Shown: positions 1-8,650 of the stretch, piece after piece
Numbering within the stretch: position 1 is the stretch's first letter
Layout: the number at the start of each line of letters is the position of its first letter
IMG/VR virus record: IMGVR_UViG_3300044733_000781
Span: 1 to 45,843 of that record
DNA from: a virus
Direction: 5' to 3' (one strand)
Length of the DNA stretch: 45,843 bases
Program-made: the position numbers and the translations under genes
The notes under the pieces: model-generated
Told to the model about the DNA's origin: nothing
The model's input: the letters and a program-made list of their open reading frames with translations, nothing else
Database searches by the model: none

Positions 1-411
1 AGTAGTGCGTTCTTCAAACCCATACCGCTTCCACAATCTGGCTATAGCGGGACGAGCCATTCCTTGAATCTTTGTTGCTCCAGCATGTCTTAATATGTTG
101 CTCATCTGTTCAAACGTATCTTTATTAGATATTAATTTTCCGCCAATAAGCGTTATAAAAGCGACTCGGTTCTTAGGATAATTAGCAAATGACACCGTTG
201 CTGCTCCGTGCACTTGATTACTATCATCTATAGCAACTAACAACGTCCACAAGCCCGAAGTCAAAAAACCTTGAACATGGGAAATGTCGTAGTTGTCGCT
301 CCATTCAGGTACCGGTTCTCCTTTTTCTAACGCTTCCTTTAAATATGTTTCTACAAAAGGCCAAGTCTGCGCTACGTAATCAATTCCGACTGGCTGAATC
401 TTTAAATCCAT
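1..411 (-). CDS. GNAT-like acetyltransferase, 3' end outside window
   Basis: Starts at the ATG at 411-409 and is still open at base 1, so 137 codons are visible. The segment KIQGMARPAIARLWKRYGFE near the visible end looks like the last helix-strand of a GNAT N-acetyltransferase fold, a type often found at the end of phage structural operons. An earlier hydrophobic stretch (LWTLLVAIDD) fits a central beta strand. The start overlaps the stop of the preceding gene by one base (TAATG), which suggests translational coupling. The substrate is unknown. The call rests on fold-like patterns only, because the acetyl-CoA loop is not clear. Confidence 0.55.
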   Translation of the reverse strand, partial: MDLKIQPVGIDYVAQTWPFVETYLKEALEKGEPVPEWSDNYDISHVQGFLTSGLWTLLVAIDDSNQVHGAATVSFANYPKNRVAFITLIGGKLISNKDTFEQMSNILRHAGATKIQGMARPAIARLWKRYGFEERTT

Positions 412-1796
412 TAGGCTGGCATGTATCGGTTAGCTTTAACTGCTGGGGCTTGCTTTTTTTTACCTGTACGAGCTTTACGTACTTTGTCCATCATGGCATA
501 TAACTGCTTAGCGCCAGCATCTGTAGAGCCATTACCTAAGTGACTAACCACGTCAGCTGGGACCACAAACTCCCCATCAGCCAATCGAGCAGGTTGTCTA
601 TTCCCAATAGAAGCAGGAATAGAATCAGACATACCATCACCAGGTCCCTTAAGCATTCTGCCACCATCTGAGTATCCTCCTAATGAAGAAATACCACCAC
701 TAGCCATGTTAACCATCTTGCCTTCTTTAAGAGCTTTTTGCATTTCTATGATGGAATTACCACGACCATATATGTTTTGGTACATTTCGGGGCTTAAACC
801 TTGAGCTTTGGCAGATTCTAAAATTTGTGTGATACCACCTTCAGCCATCAGCATTGGGTTAGAACGCTCATAGGCAGGCGCTTCCATTACCAACTCAGAG
901 CTTACTGGGCGCTGAATAGGGGTGGCGTACTGGGTCTTGTCAATCATCCCTTGTGGATATAGACCACCTTGTGGGTTCATTGCCGTGTTCATCATAGACA
1001 TACGCTCTACAGGACCGCCGTTAGCCAACCGCATAATCCCGCCTTCAGCTGCTTCTGTATAGTCCCTATATTCAGGCACATAGACACCTTCAGGTGCGTA
1101 AGTAGGTTCAGATCGTCTAAATTTGGTTGGGTCAAAAGAACTTATATAATCTTCTTGACCAGGCACACCAAAGCGATTACGTTCAGCTTCCATCATGGAG
1201 CCAAGTAAAGAAGTACCGCCAATTACACCTAATTTTGTATTAGATAGCGCAGGAGCCATACCAGTGAAGTTTCCTGGGAGAGAAGCCGCAGCACCAGGCA
1301 TAGTGGCAGCACCACTAGCGTACATACCTGGAGTATATCCAGCAGCACCAAACCCTGCACCGCCACTAGCCGCACCAATTCCACCAAACCCAGCACCCCC
1401 ACCAACAGCACCTGTACTGGCACCGCCTAAAGTACCAAAAGTACCTCCCCCCGCAGTGCCTCCTAAAGTACCCCCACCAACAGCGCCTGTACCAGCACCA
1501 CCTAACGTACCAAAACCAGCGCCACCAGTAGCAGAAAGAGCTCCAGGAGTAACAGCAGCACCCGCACCCCCAGCGACTCCGCCAGCACCTCCACCCGCAG
1601 CCCCACCAGCACCCCCAGTTGCAGTACCACCAGCCGCACCAAATCCAGCACCTAAACCACCACCAACGGCACCCATAGCACCGCCAGTTAAAGCGCCTTT
1701 AAGAGGATCACCACCCTGAATAGCCGCACCAGCGCCACCTGCCGTAGCTCCGACAGCAGCACCAATTAACATCGCCTCGCCTACACCGGTTCCCAT
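411..1796 (-). CDS. Gly/Ala-rich low-complexity virion protein
   Basis: About 461 aa. The first half is almost entirely Gly, Ala, Thr and Ser with internally repeated blocks such as GTLGGAGTGAVGGG; the second half is an ordinary soluble sequence. Near the C-terminus LADGEFVVPADVVSHLGNGS is a recognisable block of late phage proteins, followed by a basic tail. I chose the ATG at 1796 because GAGG lies 8 nt upstream; the reading frame extends further only through a TTG without a ribosome site. Position after the tail genes suggests a structural or ejected protein. No enzymatic motif is visible. Confidence 0.6.
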   Translation of the reverse strand: MGTGVGEAMLIGAAVGATAGGAGAAIQGGDPLKGALTGGAMGAVGGGLGAGFGAAGGTATGGAGGAAGGGAGGVAGGAGAAVTPGALSATGGAGFGTLGGAGTGAVGGGTLGGTAGGGTFGTLGGASTGAVGGGAGFGGIGAASGGAGFGAAGYTPGMYASGAATMPGAAASLPGNFTGMAPALSNTKLGVIGGTSLLGSMMEAERNRFGVPGQEDYISSFDPTKFRRSEPTYAPEGVYVPEYRDYTEAAEGGIMRLANGGPVERMSMMNTAMNPQGGLYPQGMIDKTQYATPIQRPVSSELVMEAPAYERSNPMLMAEGGITQILESAKAQGLSPEMYQNIYGRGNSIIEMQKALKEGKMVNMASGGISSLGGYSDGGRMLKGPGDGMSDSIPASIGNRQPARLADGEFVVPADVVSHLGNGSTDAGAKQLYAMMDKVRKARTGKKKQAPAVKANRYMPA

Positions 1797-1845
1797 AAGA
1801 TATACCTCGCCTAATTTAAGTAGTACTTTATCATTGTTATGCTCC

Positions 1846-2517
1846 CTATGGAAGCCTAGATACAAAGGTTATTGAGCCTATTACCGAAGGCACTGCGGGT
1901 CTTGCATATGGTACGGTTTGAGCTGCGTCATGGAATATATAAATGCCATCTGTTGCTGGTGACGTATCATAGGCTTTTTCAGTAGCCCAATAGAGTTCAA
2001 CCTCGTCTCCCGTTTCAACCTCAAAAGTAACCTCGGAATATCCAGCTACATAAGAAGGTACAAGAGCGCTTTTACGAGCTGGAATACTAAAAATAGTAGC
2101 AGAATTGGCTACATCCGTGTTGTTTACTTTTAACCAAAAAGTAGCGGTATGAATAGCATTGTCGGTGTTTACCAATTGAGCACTGTACGTTATTTTGTAC
2201 GTTCCCGATATCTGTGCAACAGCCATACCTGGAGCTTGTAAATCAAAACCTAGCCCAGAATCTAGCGTATTAAAAGCAATTACCGTAGGAGTGTTGTCTG
2301 CCGTAGCATACTGGTCAGTAGAGTCCGATGCTGCAATATAAGGAAAACTTAAGGTTGACCCGCCCGTATTAGATAATAAAAAAGCCATGCCGTTATCAAT
2401 CTGGTTAAAGTACAAACGTAAGGCGTTGTTAAGCTGATCAATATATTGCTGTTGATACTGGGTCGGCGCAACCAGTAAGTTGGGTGCTTTTGGTGGGCGT
2501 AACGGGGTATATGCCAT
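1846..2517 (-). CDS. Structural protein with a likely beta-sandwich C-terminal domain
   Basis: 223 aa. The N-terminus (YTPLRPPKAPNLLVAPTQYQ) is Pro-rich, followed by a helix (QQQYIDQLNNALRLYFNQID) that could mediate oligomerisation. Residues from about 75 onward alternate as beta strands (ISGTYKITYSAQLVN, TATFWLKVNN, EVTFEVETGDEVELYWAT), resembling jelly-roll, C1q/TNF-like heads on phage fibres and decoration proteins. The start overlaps the stop of the nozzle-like gene by one base (TAATG). A tail appendage or head-fibre role is inferred from this pattern and from the neighbours. Confidence 0.55.
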   Translation of the reverse strand: MAYTPLRPPKAPNLLVAPTQYQQQYIDQLNNALRLYFNQIDNGMAFLLSNTGGSTLSFPYIAASDSTDQYATADNTPTVIAFNTLDSGLGFDLQAPGMAVAQISGTYKITYSAQLVNTDNAIHTATFWLKVNNTDVANSATIFSIPARKSALVPSYVAGYSEVTFEVETGDEVELYWATEKAYDTSPATDGIYIFHDAAQTVPYARPAVPSVIGSITFVSRLP

Positions 2518-4736
2518 TACCTACGTCCGTCATTCCTAATATCTATACGAGGAGTACCTAACTGCCAAGCCACACCTAAACCAGTTGACGTAATCCTAAA
2601 TGCCATCTGGCGACCTCGTAGGCGGGTATATACCTGACCGTCAAACTCTTGCACGTCATAGGTACGCTGGTTTGTGTAGTTCTGGGTGCTAGGTACTTCT
2701 GGAGTATCTGCCGTTCCATATGGGGCACCTGAGTTCCTGCGTGGGCGAACCGTCATTGTTACTTTAGGTTGGTTTACATTTGACCCATTAAAGGTAATAT
2801 CAGGCAAGATACGCCAGACAAATCCAAAGTTATGCCCGTCCCCAATGTCAAAGTCAGAGGACTGGATATAGGCTTCAATCGGTACAGGGGTTAGTCCTGA
2901 TACATCGTCTACGGCGGCTTCGTGGTACAGAACACGATTATTTAATCCGTCAGCTGCCATTGGATATTGCCGTAAACCAGAGTCTAACCAAGCGGTGCGC
3001 TCCATAGTGCCGTATGCCCAACTGCGTTCTAAGTAGTTGTAAATGATATAGCTGTCTACTGTATTGCTATTTTGTGAGCAATAGAACCACCACACCTCGT
3101 TATATGACTCATTTGAACCAGCAAATATTTGGAAGGATTGATCTTTATTAATATCATCAAAGATAAACTGCCACAACGAGCATGGGAGCGTCTCTACACG
3201 ACCTGTATACGAGAAGAACTTATCCGTACCCATCCAGTAGGTCACATTATTAATGGTTATAGCCGCATTAGGCGACATGATTGTGATGTTGTCCTGCAAC
3301 AACTGAAAACCCCAAATATAGGGAGGTCCTAGGTACTGCATAGAATAAATAGCCGCATCAGACCAAACCAAAATCTCCTGACGGGTTGAACGAGCGGAAA
3401 CAATGGTTGACCCAATATTTAGTCGATACTCACCCGACTGATTAGTAGCATCTGGCACCCACATAAATGGGTCTTCTTGGTCAGACCAACGAACTAATAA
3501 GGGATCAAATGGTGTAACTGGGTCAGTTGGATCGTAGGGGTTTGAACCAAATGTAATAACAAAACGTTGAATAGCCGAACCAATAATTTGATTAGTTCGA
3601 TTTGGCACAAAGTCTGCATAGGTATAAGAAGTGCCAGGAACTGTTGAACTTGAAGCCAAAGTGCTTAGTTCTACTGCCCGTACGCTAATACCTGTAGTGG
3701 CATCCCAATAATAGATAGCGCCACCACGGGGGGCAATAATTAAGTCTTCACCAAAGTTGTCATTTGTCCATAAGCGAAGCTGTTGCCCAATACCTATATC
3801 TGCTGCGGCGCCCCAACCACGTACAGGAGCTACGGGAGTAGAAACAACCACCGTGCCACCCGTTGGGCCGTTATCAGAGGTGGTGTATGTATTAGATCCA
3901 ATAATCGTTGAGAAGGTATAAGCGTTGGCGTTAACTACTGTAATCGGCAGCGCCTTAATAAATGGTGCAGAAGCTATACCGCAGACGTTGCCAGAAATAC
4001 TATTAAAAGCTACGAAATTGCCATTGCTTAAACCATGTGCGGTTTGCGTTACAGTGACGGTTGTACTAGGACTTGTACAAGTAAATGGGTTGGTCAACGT
4101 GCTTGTAATATAAGAAGGCCAAGTTCCAGCACCCCAGCCTGTACCCTGGATAAACACATCCAATCCAGTTTGGATTTGGAACGCCATAGTAATCGTGTTT
4201 CCACCACCAGAGCCAGTAGAGTTTGCTACATTTGCTACGGTAAAACTAAATTGGGTTGTATCAATATAGGTAATCTGGTGTTCTTGATTTAAATCTGCGG
4301 CAGTAATTGATCCAATTGCGTTAGCGCCCGTTACAGTAACAAAGTCATTTGTCAGACCTCCGTAACCAGTTAAAGTTACAGTTACTACATTAGAGCCATT
4401 GGTCGTAGCAATGCAGTTCACTGTGTTTGGAGATGAATTTGCCGTAAAAGTAACTCGTATAGGGGTTACATCGTTATAGTCACCACCTTGCTCAATATAG
4501 TATTTAAGGTTTGTACCAACACCCAAAAGGTTAGCGCCGTTTAAAGTAACCCAATTCCACAGCGCACGAGCAATACCTAAAAAGGTTTCGTTAGATAGCC
4601 GAATCCAACCACCAATCTTTTCAGGAAAGCCTGAACGAAAGCGCACTTTATCGCATGCGTACCAACCACCTTCGTTAGAGTAGTCAGTACCTTCTCGGTT
4701 GATTCCTGGGCGGAACTGTAATTTTTGTAATGGCAT
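2517..4736 (-). CDS. Large tail-nozzle-like structural protein with FCCH-like insertions
   Basis: 739 aa. The N-terminal segment LQFRPGINREGTDYSNEGGW and the later GWIRLSNETFLGIARALWNW occur in large podoviral proteins at the position of P22 gp10 / T7 gp12, the nozzle that closes the tail. Inside are two Gly/Thr-rich beta modules, roughly residues 105-185 and 215-290. They carry the pattern HGLSNGNFVAFNSISG then VVNANAYTFST, which resembles the FCCH-type beta repeats common in phage structural proteins. No membrane segment is present. The nozzle role is inferred from length, N-terminus and gene order; it could be another tail-hub protein. Confidence 0.55.
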   Translation of the reverse strand: MPLQKLQFRPGINREGTDYSNEGGWYACDKVRFRSGFPEKIGGWIRLSNETFLGIARALWNWVTLNGANLLGVGTNLKYYIEQGGDYNDVTPIRVTFTANSSPNTVNCIATTNGSNVVTVTLTGYGGLTNDFVTVTGANAIGSITAADLNQEHQITYIDTTQFSFTVANVANSTGSGGGNTITMAFQIQTGLDVFIQGTGWGAGTWPSYITSTLTNPFTCTSPSTTVTVTQTAHGLSNGNFVAFNSISGNVCGIASAPFIKALPITVVNANAYTFSTIIGSNTYTTSDNGPTGGTVVVSTPVAPVRGWGAAADIGIGQQLRLWTNDNFGEDLIIAPRGGAIYYWDATTGISVRAVELSTLASSSTVPGTSYTYADFVPNRTNQIIGSAIQRFVITFGSNPYDPTDPVTPFDPLLVRWSDQEDPFMWVPDATNQSGEYRLNIGSTIVSARSTRQEILVWSDAAIYSMQYLGPPYIWGFQLLQDNITIMSPNAAITINNVTYWMGTDKFFSYTGRVETLPCSLWQFIFDDINKDQSFQIFAGSNESYNEVWWFYCSQNSNTVDSYIIYNYLERSWAYGTMERTAWLDSGLRQYPMAADGLNNRVLYHEAAVDDVSGLTPVPIEAYIQSSDFDIGDGHNFGFVWRILPDITFNGSNVNQPKVTMTVRPRRNSGAPYGTADTPEVPSTQNYTNQRTYDVQEFDGQVYTRLRGRQMAFRITSTGLGVAWQLGTPRIDIRNDGRR

Positions 4737-4742
4737 ACGGGT

Positions 4743-5336
4743 TTACCCTAGTATTGATTCGGCTTTAGCAATAGCAACTTTTCTAGCATCCAAACCAAGC
4801 AAGCCACCATTGATCCTTTTTGTCATTGTCTCAATATCTGACTTATCTGCCAAGTCATTTAGATTATGTTTGTTCCAAAACCAGCCAGCGCTTAAAGCCG
4901 CATATTTAGGATCTAATAACTTATCAGGATCACTGACAAGATCCACACCCAAAGCCTCACTACAACGCTGGTAATTCTCTTTGCCAGTCAGCTGTTTGAT
5001 ACCACGACCACGGTACTTCCAGCCTTCGCCAGAGCTTTCATCCGCATTACCCATGCGCCCACCATATACTTTATTGGCAATCTTTTCAGGATTACGAGCA
5101 TACTGGTTTGCCATTTCTTCCGTTGGGAATCGGCTGGGCCATGTGTTCATCAAAGCCTTAGCGCTGTAATTTAGGTTCTCTTCAAGGAGCTTGAAGCCCC
5201 CAGACTCGTGCATACACTGCCCAATAAAGGCAGCCTGACGCTTAGCCGTATCAATGTTGTACTTCTCAAAAGTCTCTTTAAGCGGTTCAAGCCACTTACC
5301 GTCAATACCTAGAGCAAGTAACTGCGACTCAAGCAT
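4743..5336 (-). CDS. Endolysin, glycoside hydrolase family 19 type
   Basis: 197 aa. A GH19 chitinase-like fold used by phages as a peptidoglycan hydrolase. The catalytic Glu is expected at about residue 44 in QCMHESGGF and the second acidic residue at about 53 in EENLNYSAK. The family block YRGRGIKQLTGKENY lies near residues 108-122. There is no signal peptide, so it should reach the cell wall through the holin encoded just upstream, whose gene overlaps this one by 8 bp. The length fits single-domain phage GH19 lysins without a binding module. Confidence 0.9.
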   Translation of the reverse strand: MLESQLLALGIDGKWLEPLKETFEKYNIDTAKRQAAFIGQCMHESGGFKLLEENLNYSAKALMNTWPSRFPTEEMANQYARNPEKIANKVYGGRMGNADESSGEGWKYRGRGIKQLTGKENYQRCSEALGVDLVSDPDKLLDPKYAALSAGWFWNKHNLNDLADKSDIETMTKRINGGLLGLDARKVAIAKAESILG

Positions 5337-5739
5337 CTTTCTTTTCCTTTGACTTCATATCCATAATCTTCTCCAAAGTACGCCCACCAAAATAGAAGGA
5401 CATAATTAACATACCCCATTGACCAAGTAGCTCCACATACTTCTCATTGGCGTTATTACCAAAGGCGCTCATCATGGCAAATAAGAAGTAGGCAAACAAG
5501 ATAAAGATTAAAGTCATTGGGCGGATGTTTTTAGATAGCCATGAGTCTGAGTTCATGTCCGCTTCTTGGCGTTTAGTTAGCTCTTGAGCCTCGATATTAT
5601 CGGCATTCAGTTCAGCTAGTCTGCCTTCTTGTTGCATTTTAAGAAGCTCGGCTTGAGCTTTAGCTTTGGCTTCTGGGTCGGGAATAAACTTGTCTAGGAC
5701 TTTCATCCCAACGTCTACTAGTGCTGTTAACGGAAACAT
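5329..5739 (-). CDS. Holin of the GTA 3-TM type
   Basis: 136 aa. The N-terminal half is a charged helix (IPDPEAKAKAQAELLKMQQE). It is followed by SWLSKNIRPMTLIFILFAYF, a first membrane segment, and a second near GQWGMLIMSFYFGGRTLEKI. This layout matches the gene-transfer-agent-type holin family, whose members have a hydrophobic N-terminus plus two clear helices. It would form inner-membrane lesions that release the GH19 endolysin. It sits between the coiled-coil membrane gene and the endolysin with overlapping ends, making a compact lysis cassette. Confidence 0.85.
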   Translation of the reverse strand: MFPLTALVDVGMKVLDKFIPDPEAKAKAQAELLKMQQEGRLAELNADNIEAQELTKRQEADMNSDSWLSKNIRPMTLIFILFAYFLFAMMSAFGNNANEKYVELLGQWGMLIMSFYFGGRTLEKIMDMKSKEKKDA

Positions 5740-6191
5740 TATTTTTTAAACCCCCATACCATGTAATAAGCAATCCAGCCCGCTGCTAAAAAGCACCAGA
5801 ACTGCACCCATCTAACCTTTGACAACTCCGCATCAAAATACTTGCGGTCTTCCTTCTCTAGCTTCTCAATCTCCGTCTTGATGTCTATTAGCTTCTGCCA
5901 CTCTTTTGTGCCGTACTGCTTAATAAAATCAATTCGTAACTTATACTCCTCATCCGAAATCTTCTTACGGTGCTTGTACTCCTCAAGGGCTTTAAATATT
6001 GCCCGTTCTTTCCTTAACTCTGCTTCTCTGCGCTCACGAATCTTGGCATTTGCCCGTTCTTTCGCTACATCTACCGCTTCTTTTTGAACATCCTCGATGT
6101 TCTTACCAATCTCCCGCCCAGCCTCACGCCCAGTCTTAAGCCCCTCGCTGATCCCCTTGGCACCAGCCGATAAACCGAGTTCGTCTGACAT
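5739..6191 (-). CDS. Coiled-coil protein with C-terminal membrane anchor, lysis cassette
   Basis: 150 aa. A long, highly charged alpha-helical region (about residues 20-125) ends in one membrane helix (VQFWCFLAAGWIAYYMVWGF) near the C-terminus. The stop overlaps the holin start. Tail-anchored topology is the reverse of classical i-spanins, so a spanin call is not justified. It may assist lysis or tether a complex at the inner membrane. No closer family is recognised. Confidence 0.6.
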   Translation of the reverse strand: MSDELGLSAGAKGISEGLKTGREAGREIGKNIEDVQKEAVDVAKERANAKIRERREAELRKERAIFKALEEYKHRKKISDEEYKLRIDFIKQYGTKEWQKLIDIKTEIEKLEKEDRKYFDAELSKVRWVQFWCFLAAGWIAYYMVWGFKK

Positions 6192-6209
6192 ATATCACTG
6201 TTCTTTGCC

Positions 6210-6419
6210 TCAGAGTGTTGAACCACCAAATGACATATTTGCCACCACGATAGCTACGTGCTGTTCTGGTTCCTCAAGGCTATGCCCACAATCACTGCAC
6301 ATCTTGGCTGCAAGCTCGGCTTCAGAAACATCGTACCCACAGTTAGGGCAGTAAATTTCAATCGTATGGCGTGGCTTAAATTCACCACCATCTACAGAGT
6401 CTTGAATAGTTTTAATCAT
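6210..6419 (-). CDS. Small zinc-ribbon protein
   Basis: 69 aa. Two CxxC knuckles, YCPNCGYD and MCSDCGHS, are spaced by 13 residues and would bind one zinc ion. A good ribosome site (AAGGA) precedes the ATG. The gene lies between a fibre gene and the lysis cassette. Small zinc ribbons are frequent in phages and give no specific role; nucleic-acid or protein binding are both possible. Confidence 0.65.
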   Translation of the reverse strand: MIKTIQDSVDGGEFKPRHTIEIYCPNCGYDVSEAELAAKMCSDCGHSLEEPEQHVAIVVANMSFGGSTL

Positions 6420-6428
6420 GTTGGTTCC

Positions 6429-7676
6429 TTAATATAGTTCAACCCAATTAGAAAGCGACGGTGTTCCTGAAGTTACAATAACGCCATATGTTGCACCAGG
6501 TGGAACTATAAAACCAAGAGAGTCCCCAGTATCTGTTTGGTTATTACCAGATTCATAATTAATGTCTTGACCATTTACGCTAGATTTAACAGAATTGCTA
6601 CCTGTTGCTGGATAACCAACAGAAACAATGACCATAATTGGATAGCTATTGGAGTTTGTGTAAGTAATATTTAGCGCTCGTGACCCAGTAACACCGTTCC
6701 AAACTTCCCCAGTAATACCCAAGCCTAATTTAGTTAAACCAAATACTGCGTTTGCATTTGAGGCTGTTGTAGCGTTTGTGGCATTTGTGGCATTTGTGGC
6801 ATTTGTGGCATTTGTGGCGTTGGTAGCAAAGGCAACCGACTGACTTCCTATATTGCTTGAAGTTATGAATGAACCGCCAGAAGCTGGGCTAGTTGCAAAA
6901 GTAGCGTTAGTAGCGTTAGTGGCGTTAGTGGCATTGGTAGCATTGGTGGCGTTAGTGGCGTTAGTAGCCGTACCTGTTAAATTGGCTGTTATAGTATTAG
7001 CTGTAAAGTTTCCACCAGAGTCCCGTGTAACAATGGTTGATGCACCATTAGAAGAAGACGCCGTGGTTCTAGCATTAGCAATTGTGCCAGCGCTTATATT
7101 TGATGCGTTAATTGAAGTTATGGTTAAACCAGCACCAATAAAATTTGCTGCGGTTACGTTGCCAGCGGTTGAGTAATTAAGAGCGACTACGTTACCTGTA
7201 TAAGTGGCAGCTAGGGCGTTGGTGTTACCTGTAACAGATAGATTGCCGTTGACCTCAAAGTTTCCTACGGACTCAGTACCAACAGCATTAAAGTTAGTAC
7301 CATCGCAGTAAACCCAGACAGTCGCCCCATTAGGCACGGATACAGAAGACCCGCTGGATGCACGAATATTGACGGCAAATCCACCAGAAGTATTATTCCT
7401 GACCACATAGAGCTTCTCAACTAATGGAGCAATAATATCCCGCACTGCAGCATTTGTACCACCCACCACCAAAACAGCGTTACGGGCTTCATCGGATACG
7501 CCGTTAAAGTTAGTTAGCGTGTAGTTGGCATCGGTCATAGTAATAGACACAACGCCTGTAATAGACTGTTCTAGTAGAGTTCCTAAATTGGTATTGGTAG
7601 TCTGACCCCAGATACCTGACTGGTCGCCATCGCCAATTAGCTCTAGCCGTAGTGTCTGCGAAAATGTACTTGCCAT
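6429..7676 (-). CDS. Tail fibre protein with Asn-Ala-Thr tandem repeats
   Basis: 415 aa. The N-terminus (MASTFSQTLRLELIGDGDQS) resembles fibre-attachment segments of podoviral fibres. The middle contains one copy of the INASNISAGTIANARTT module that recurs in the 685-aa fibre at 12726-14783. It is followed by two tracts of repeated Ala-Thr-Asn triplets encoded by 9-bp units. The C-terminal domain (about residues 310-415) is beta-rich and has the recognisable pattern VPPGATYGV, a likely receptor-facing head. The repeats probably form a stiff trimeric shaft. Confidence 0.75.
   Translation of the reverse strand: MASTFSQTLRLELIGDGDQSGIWGQTTNTNLGTLLEQSITGVVSITMTDANYTLTNFNGVSDEARNAVLVVGGTNAAVRDIIAPLVEKLYVVRNNTSGGFAVNIRASSGSSVSVPNGATVWVYCDGTNFNAVGTESVGNFEVNGNLSVTGNTNALAATYTGNVVALNYSTAGNVTAANFIGAGLTITSINASNISAGTIANARTTASSSNGASTIVTRDSGGNFTANTITANLTGTATNATNATNATNATNATNATNATFATSPASGGSFITSSNIGSQSVAFATNATNATNATNATNATNATTASNANAVFGLTKLGLGITGEVWNGVTGSRALNITYTNSNSYPIMVIVSVGYPATGSNSVKSSVNGQDINYESGNNQTDTGDSLGFIVPPGATYGVIVTSGTPSLSNWVELY
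6772..6825. repeat. 9-bp tandem repeat, six units, in fibre gene
   Basis: Six consecutive 9-bp units (GCATTTGTG and close variants) that encode Ala-Thr-Asn on the minus strand. Four units are identical. The array is in frame, so gain or loss of a unit would change fibre length without a frameshift. Confidence 0.9.
6904..6966. repeat. 9-bp tandem repeat, seven units, in fibre gene
   Basis: Seven 9-bp units (GCGTTAGTG / GCATTGGTA variants) encode a second run of Ala-Thr-Asn triplets. The protein motif matches the neighbouring tract, but the codons differ (ACT/AAC instead of ACA/AAT). The two arrays therefore did not arise by one recent expansion. Confidence 0.9.
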
Positions 7677-7685
7677 GGTATGTCC

Positions 7686-8399
7686 TTAATTATCAAAGCC
7701 CGAAGGCACTAAAACATCTGTCCAGTTAGGCGTTTGGCTAGGGGTAATCTCTGTCCATCCAGAACCAGCGCCTGGCACAATTGGCGCCCAGTTAGGTGTC
7801 TGATCGGTATTAATATCACCCCAAACGTTTACAACCTTAAGTTTAACAACAGCCTTGACGCCTGTCACGTTTACTACAGCATTACCTGAGACCGAGACGT
7901 TGCCAATTAGACCTACCGCATAGACGCCTGTAACAAATATTACCGCACTACCAGATACGTCTACATTACCTAGTCGGCCTACTGCACTAACGCCTGTCAG
8001 GTCTACAACTACACTACCCGTTACCGTGACGGAGCCAGTAACTCCAATAGCAGCTACCCCAGTAACCGTAACAACCGCACCAGCCTGAACGTCTACGTTA
8101 CCTATACGCCCTACAGCGTACACCCCAGTGACGTCAATAAAGTTATCGGTTTGGGTGGTAACCGTGCCAACTAAGACTGGGCTGTGAACACCCGTTACAG
8201 GAGCATTAGCACTAGCCTCTACAATGACATTACCAACCTGTCCTACGGCAGAAACGCCCGTTAAATCAAGATTGGCATCGCCCTGAATCGAGACATCCCC
8301 TACTTGACCTACAGCAGTAACGCCAGTTAAAGCAACAGCTACATTCGTCCCACCTAGCGAGGCAAACGGGGCGCCAGCAAATGGGATGTCAGCAAACAT
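7686..8399 (-). CDS. Repeat protein of eight 22-residue beta units, virion-associated
   Basis: 237 aa. Residues about 20-195 are eight consecutive 22-residue repeats with consensus V-T-G-V-x-A-V-G-x-x-G-N-V-x-V, for example DLTGVSAVGQVGNVIVEASA. Regular Gly and Val spacing suggests a beta-solenoid or stacked hairpins. The tail has two copies of a S/DQTPNW motif (DQTPNWAPI and SQTPNWTDV), seen at the ends of other phage virion proteins. It lies among fibre genes, so a fibre or head-decoration role is likely. I do not recognise a named family. Confidence 0.6.
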   Translation of the reverse strand: MFADIPFAGAPFASLGGTNVAVALTGVTAVGQVGDVSIQGDANLDLTGVSAVGQVGNVIVEASANAPVTGVHSPVLVGTVTTQTDNFIDVTGVYAVGRIGNVDVQAGAVVTVTGVAAIGVTGSVTVTGSVVVDLTGVSAVGRLGNVDVSGSAVIFVTGVYAVGLIGNVSVSGNAVVNVTGVKAVVKLKVVNVWGDINTDQTPNWAPIVPGAGSGWTEITPSQTPNWTDVLVPSGFDN

Positions 8400-8401
8400 T
8401 A

Positions 8402-8611
8402 CTATCCTTTAGGTTGTTCCAAAGACTCTTTTAACATCTTCAAAAATGCTTCTTTTCCTACTTGCAACTGCTGTGCTTGAAACTGCGTAGAGGCTAGTTT
8501 TCTGTCAAGGTCTAGGCAATGGTTGGTGAGCATGACTTGTTCCTCTGTAAAGGTGTTCGTGTCGTACTCTTTTCCATCTATCATAATGGGTTTCGCTTGT
8601 TTTTCGCCCAT
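8402..8611 (-). CDS. Small helical protein resembling DUF6447-type phage proteins
   Basis: 69 aa. A short N-terminal strand motif (IMIDGKEYDTNTFTEEQVML) leads into one long amphipathic helix. This layout, in which a statement of 'IDGxEYDT' precedes a coiled coil, is common to small proteins beside tail fibre genes in aquatic phages. They may act as fibre chaperones or trimerisation factors. The family assignment is from memory of the pattern only. Confidence 0.5.
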   Translation of the reverse strand: MGEKQAKPIMIDGKEYDTNTFTEEQVMLTNHCLDLDRKLASTQFQAQQLQVGKEAFLKMLKESLEQPKG

Positions 8612-8627
8612 GTCGTTCTCCTAAAAT

Positions 8628-8650
8628 GCTAACAAAGAAAGGCTGTTAGC
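8628..8650 (-). other. Perfect 7-bp hairpin between two small genes
   Basis: GCTAACA and TGTTAGC form a perfect 7-bp stem with a 9-nt loop. On the minus strand the stem contains the stop codon of the upstream gene and is followed by only ATTTTAG. It may be a weak terminator or a stability hairpin between these two genes. Confidence 0.4.

Noticed and set aside
1195-1719. 174-codon Pro/Ala-rich reading frame on the plus strand
   Set aside because: It is the complement of the Gly/Ala-rich repeats of the gene at 411-1796. It has no ribosome site and lies against the direction of the whole arm.
5739-6191. Inner-membrane spanin
   Set aside because: The membrane segment is C-terminal rather than N-terminal and no outer-membrane lipoprotein partner is visible.
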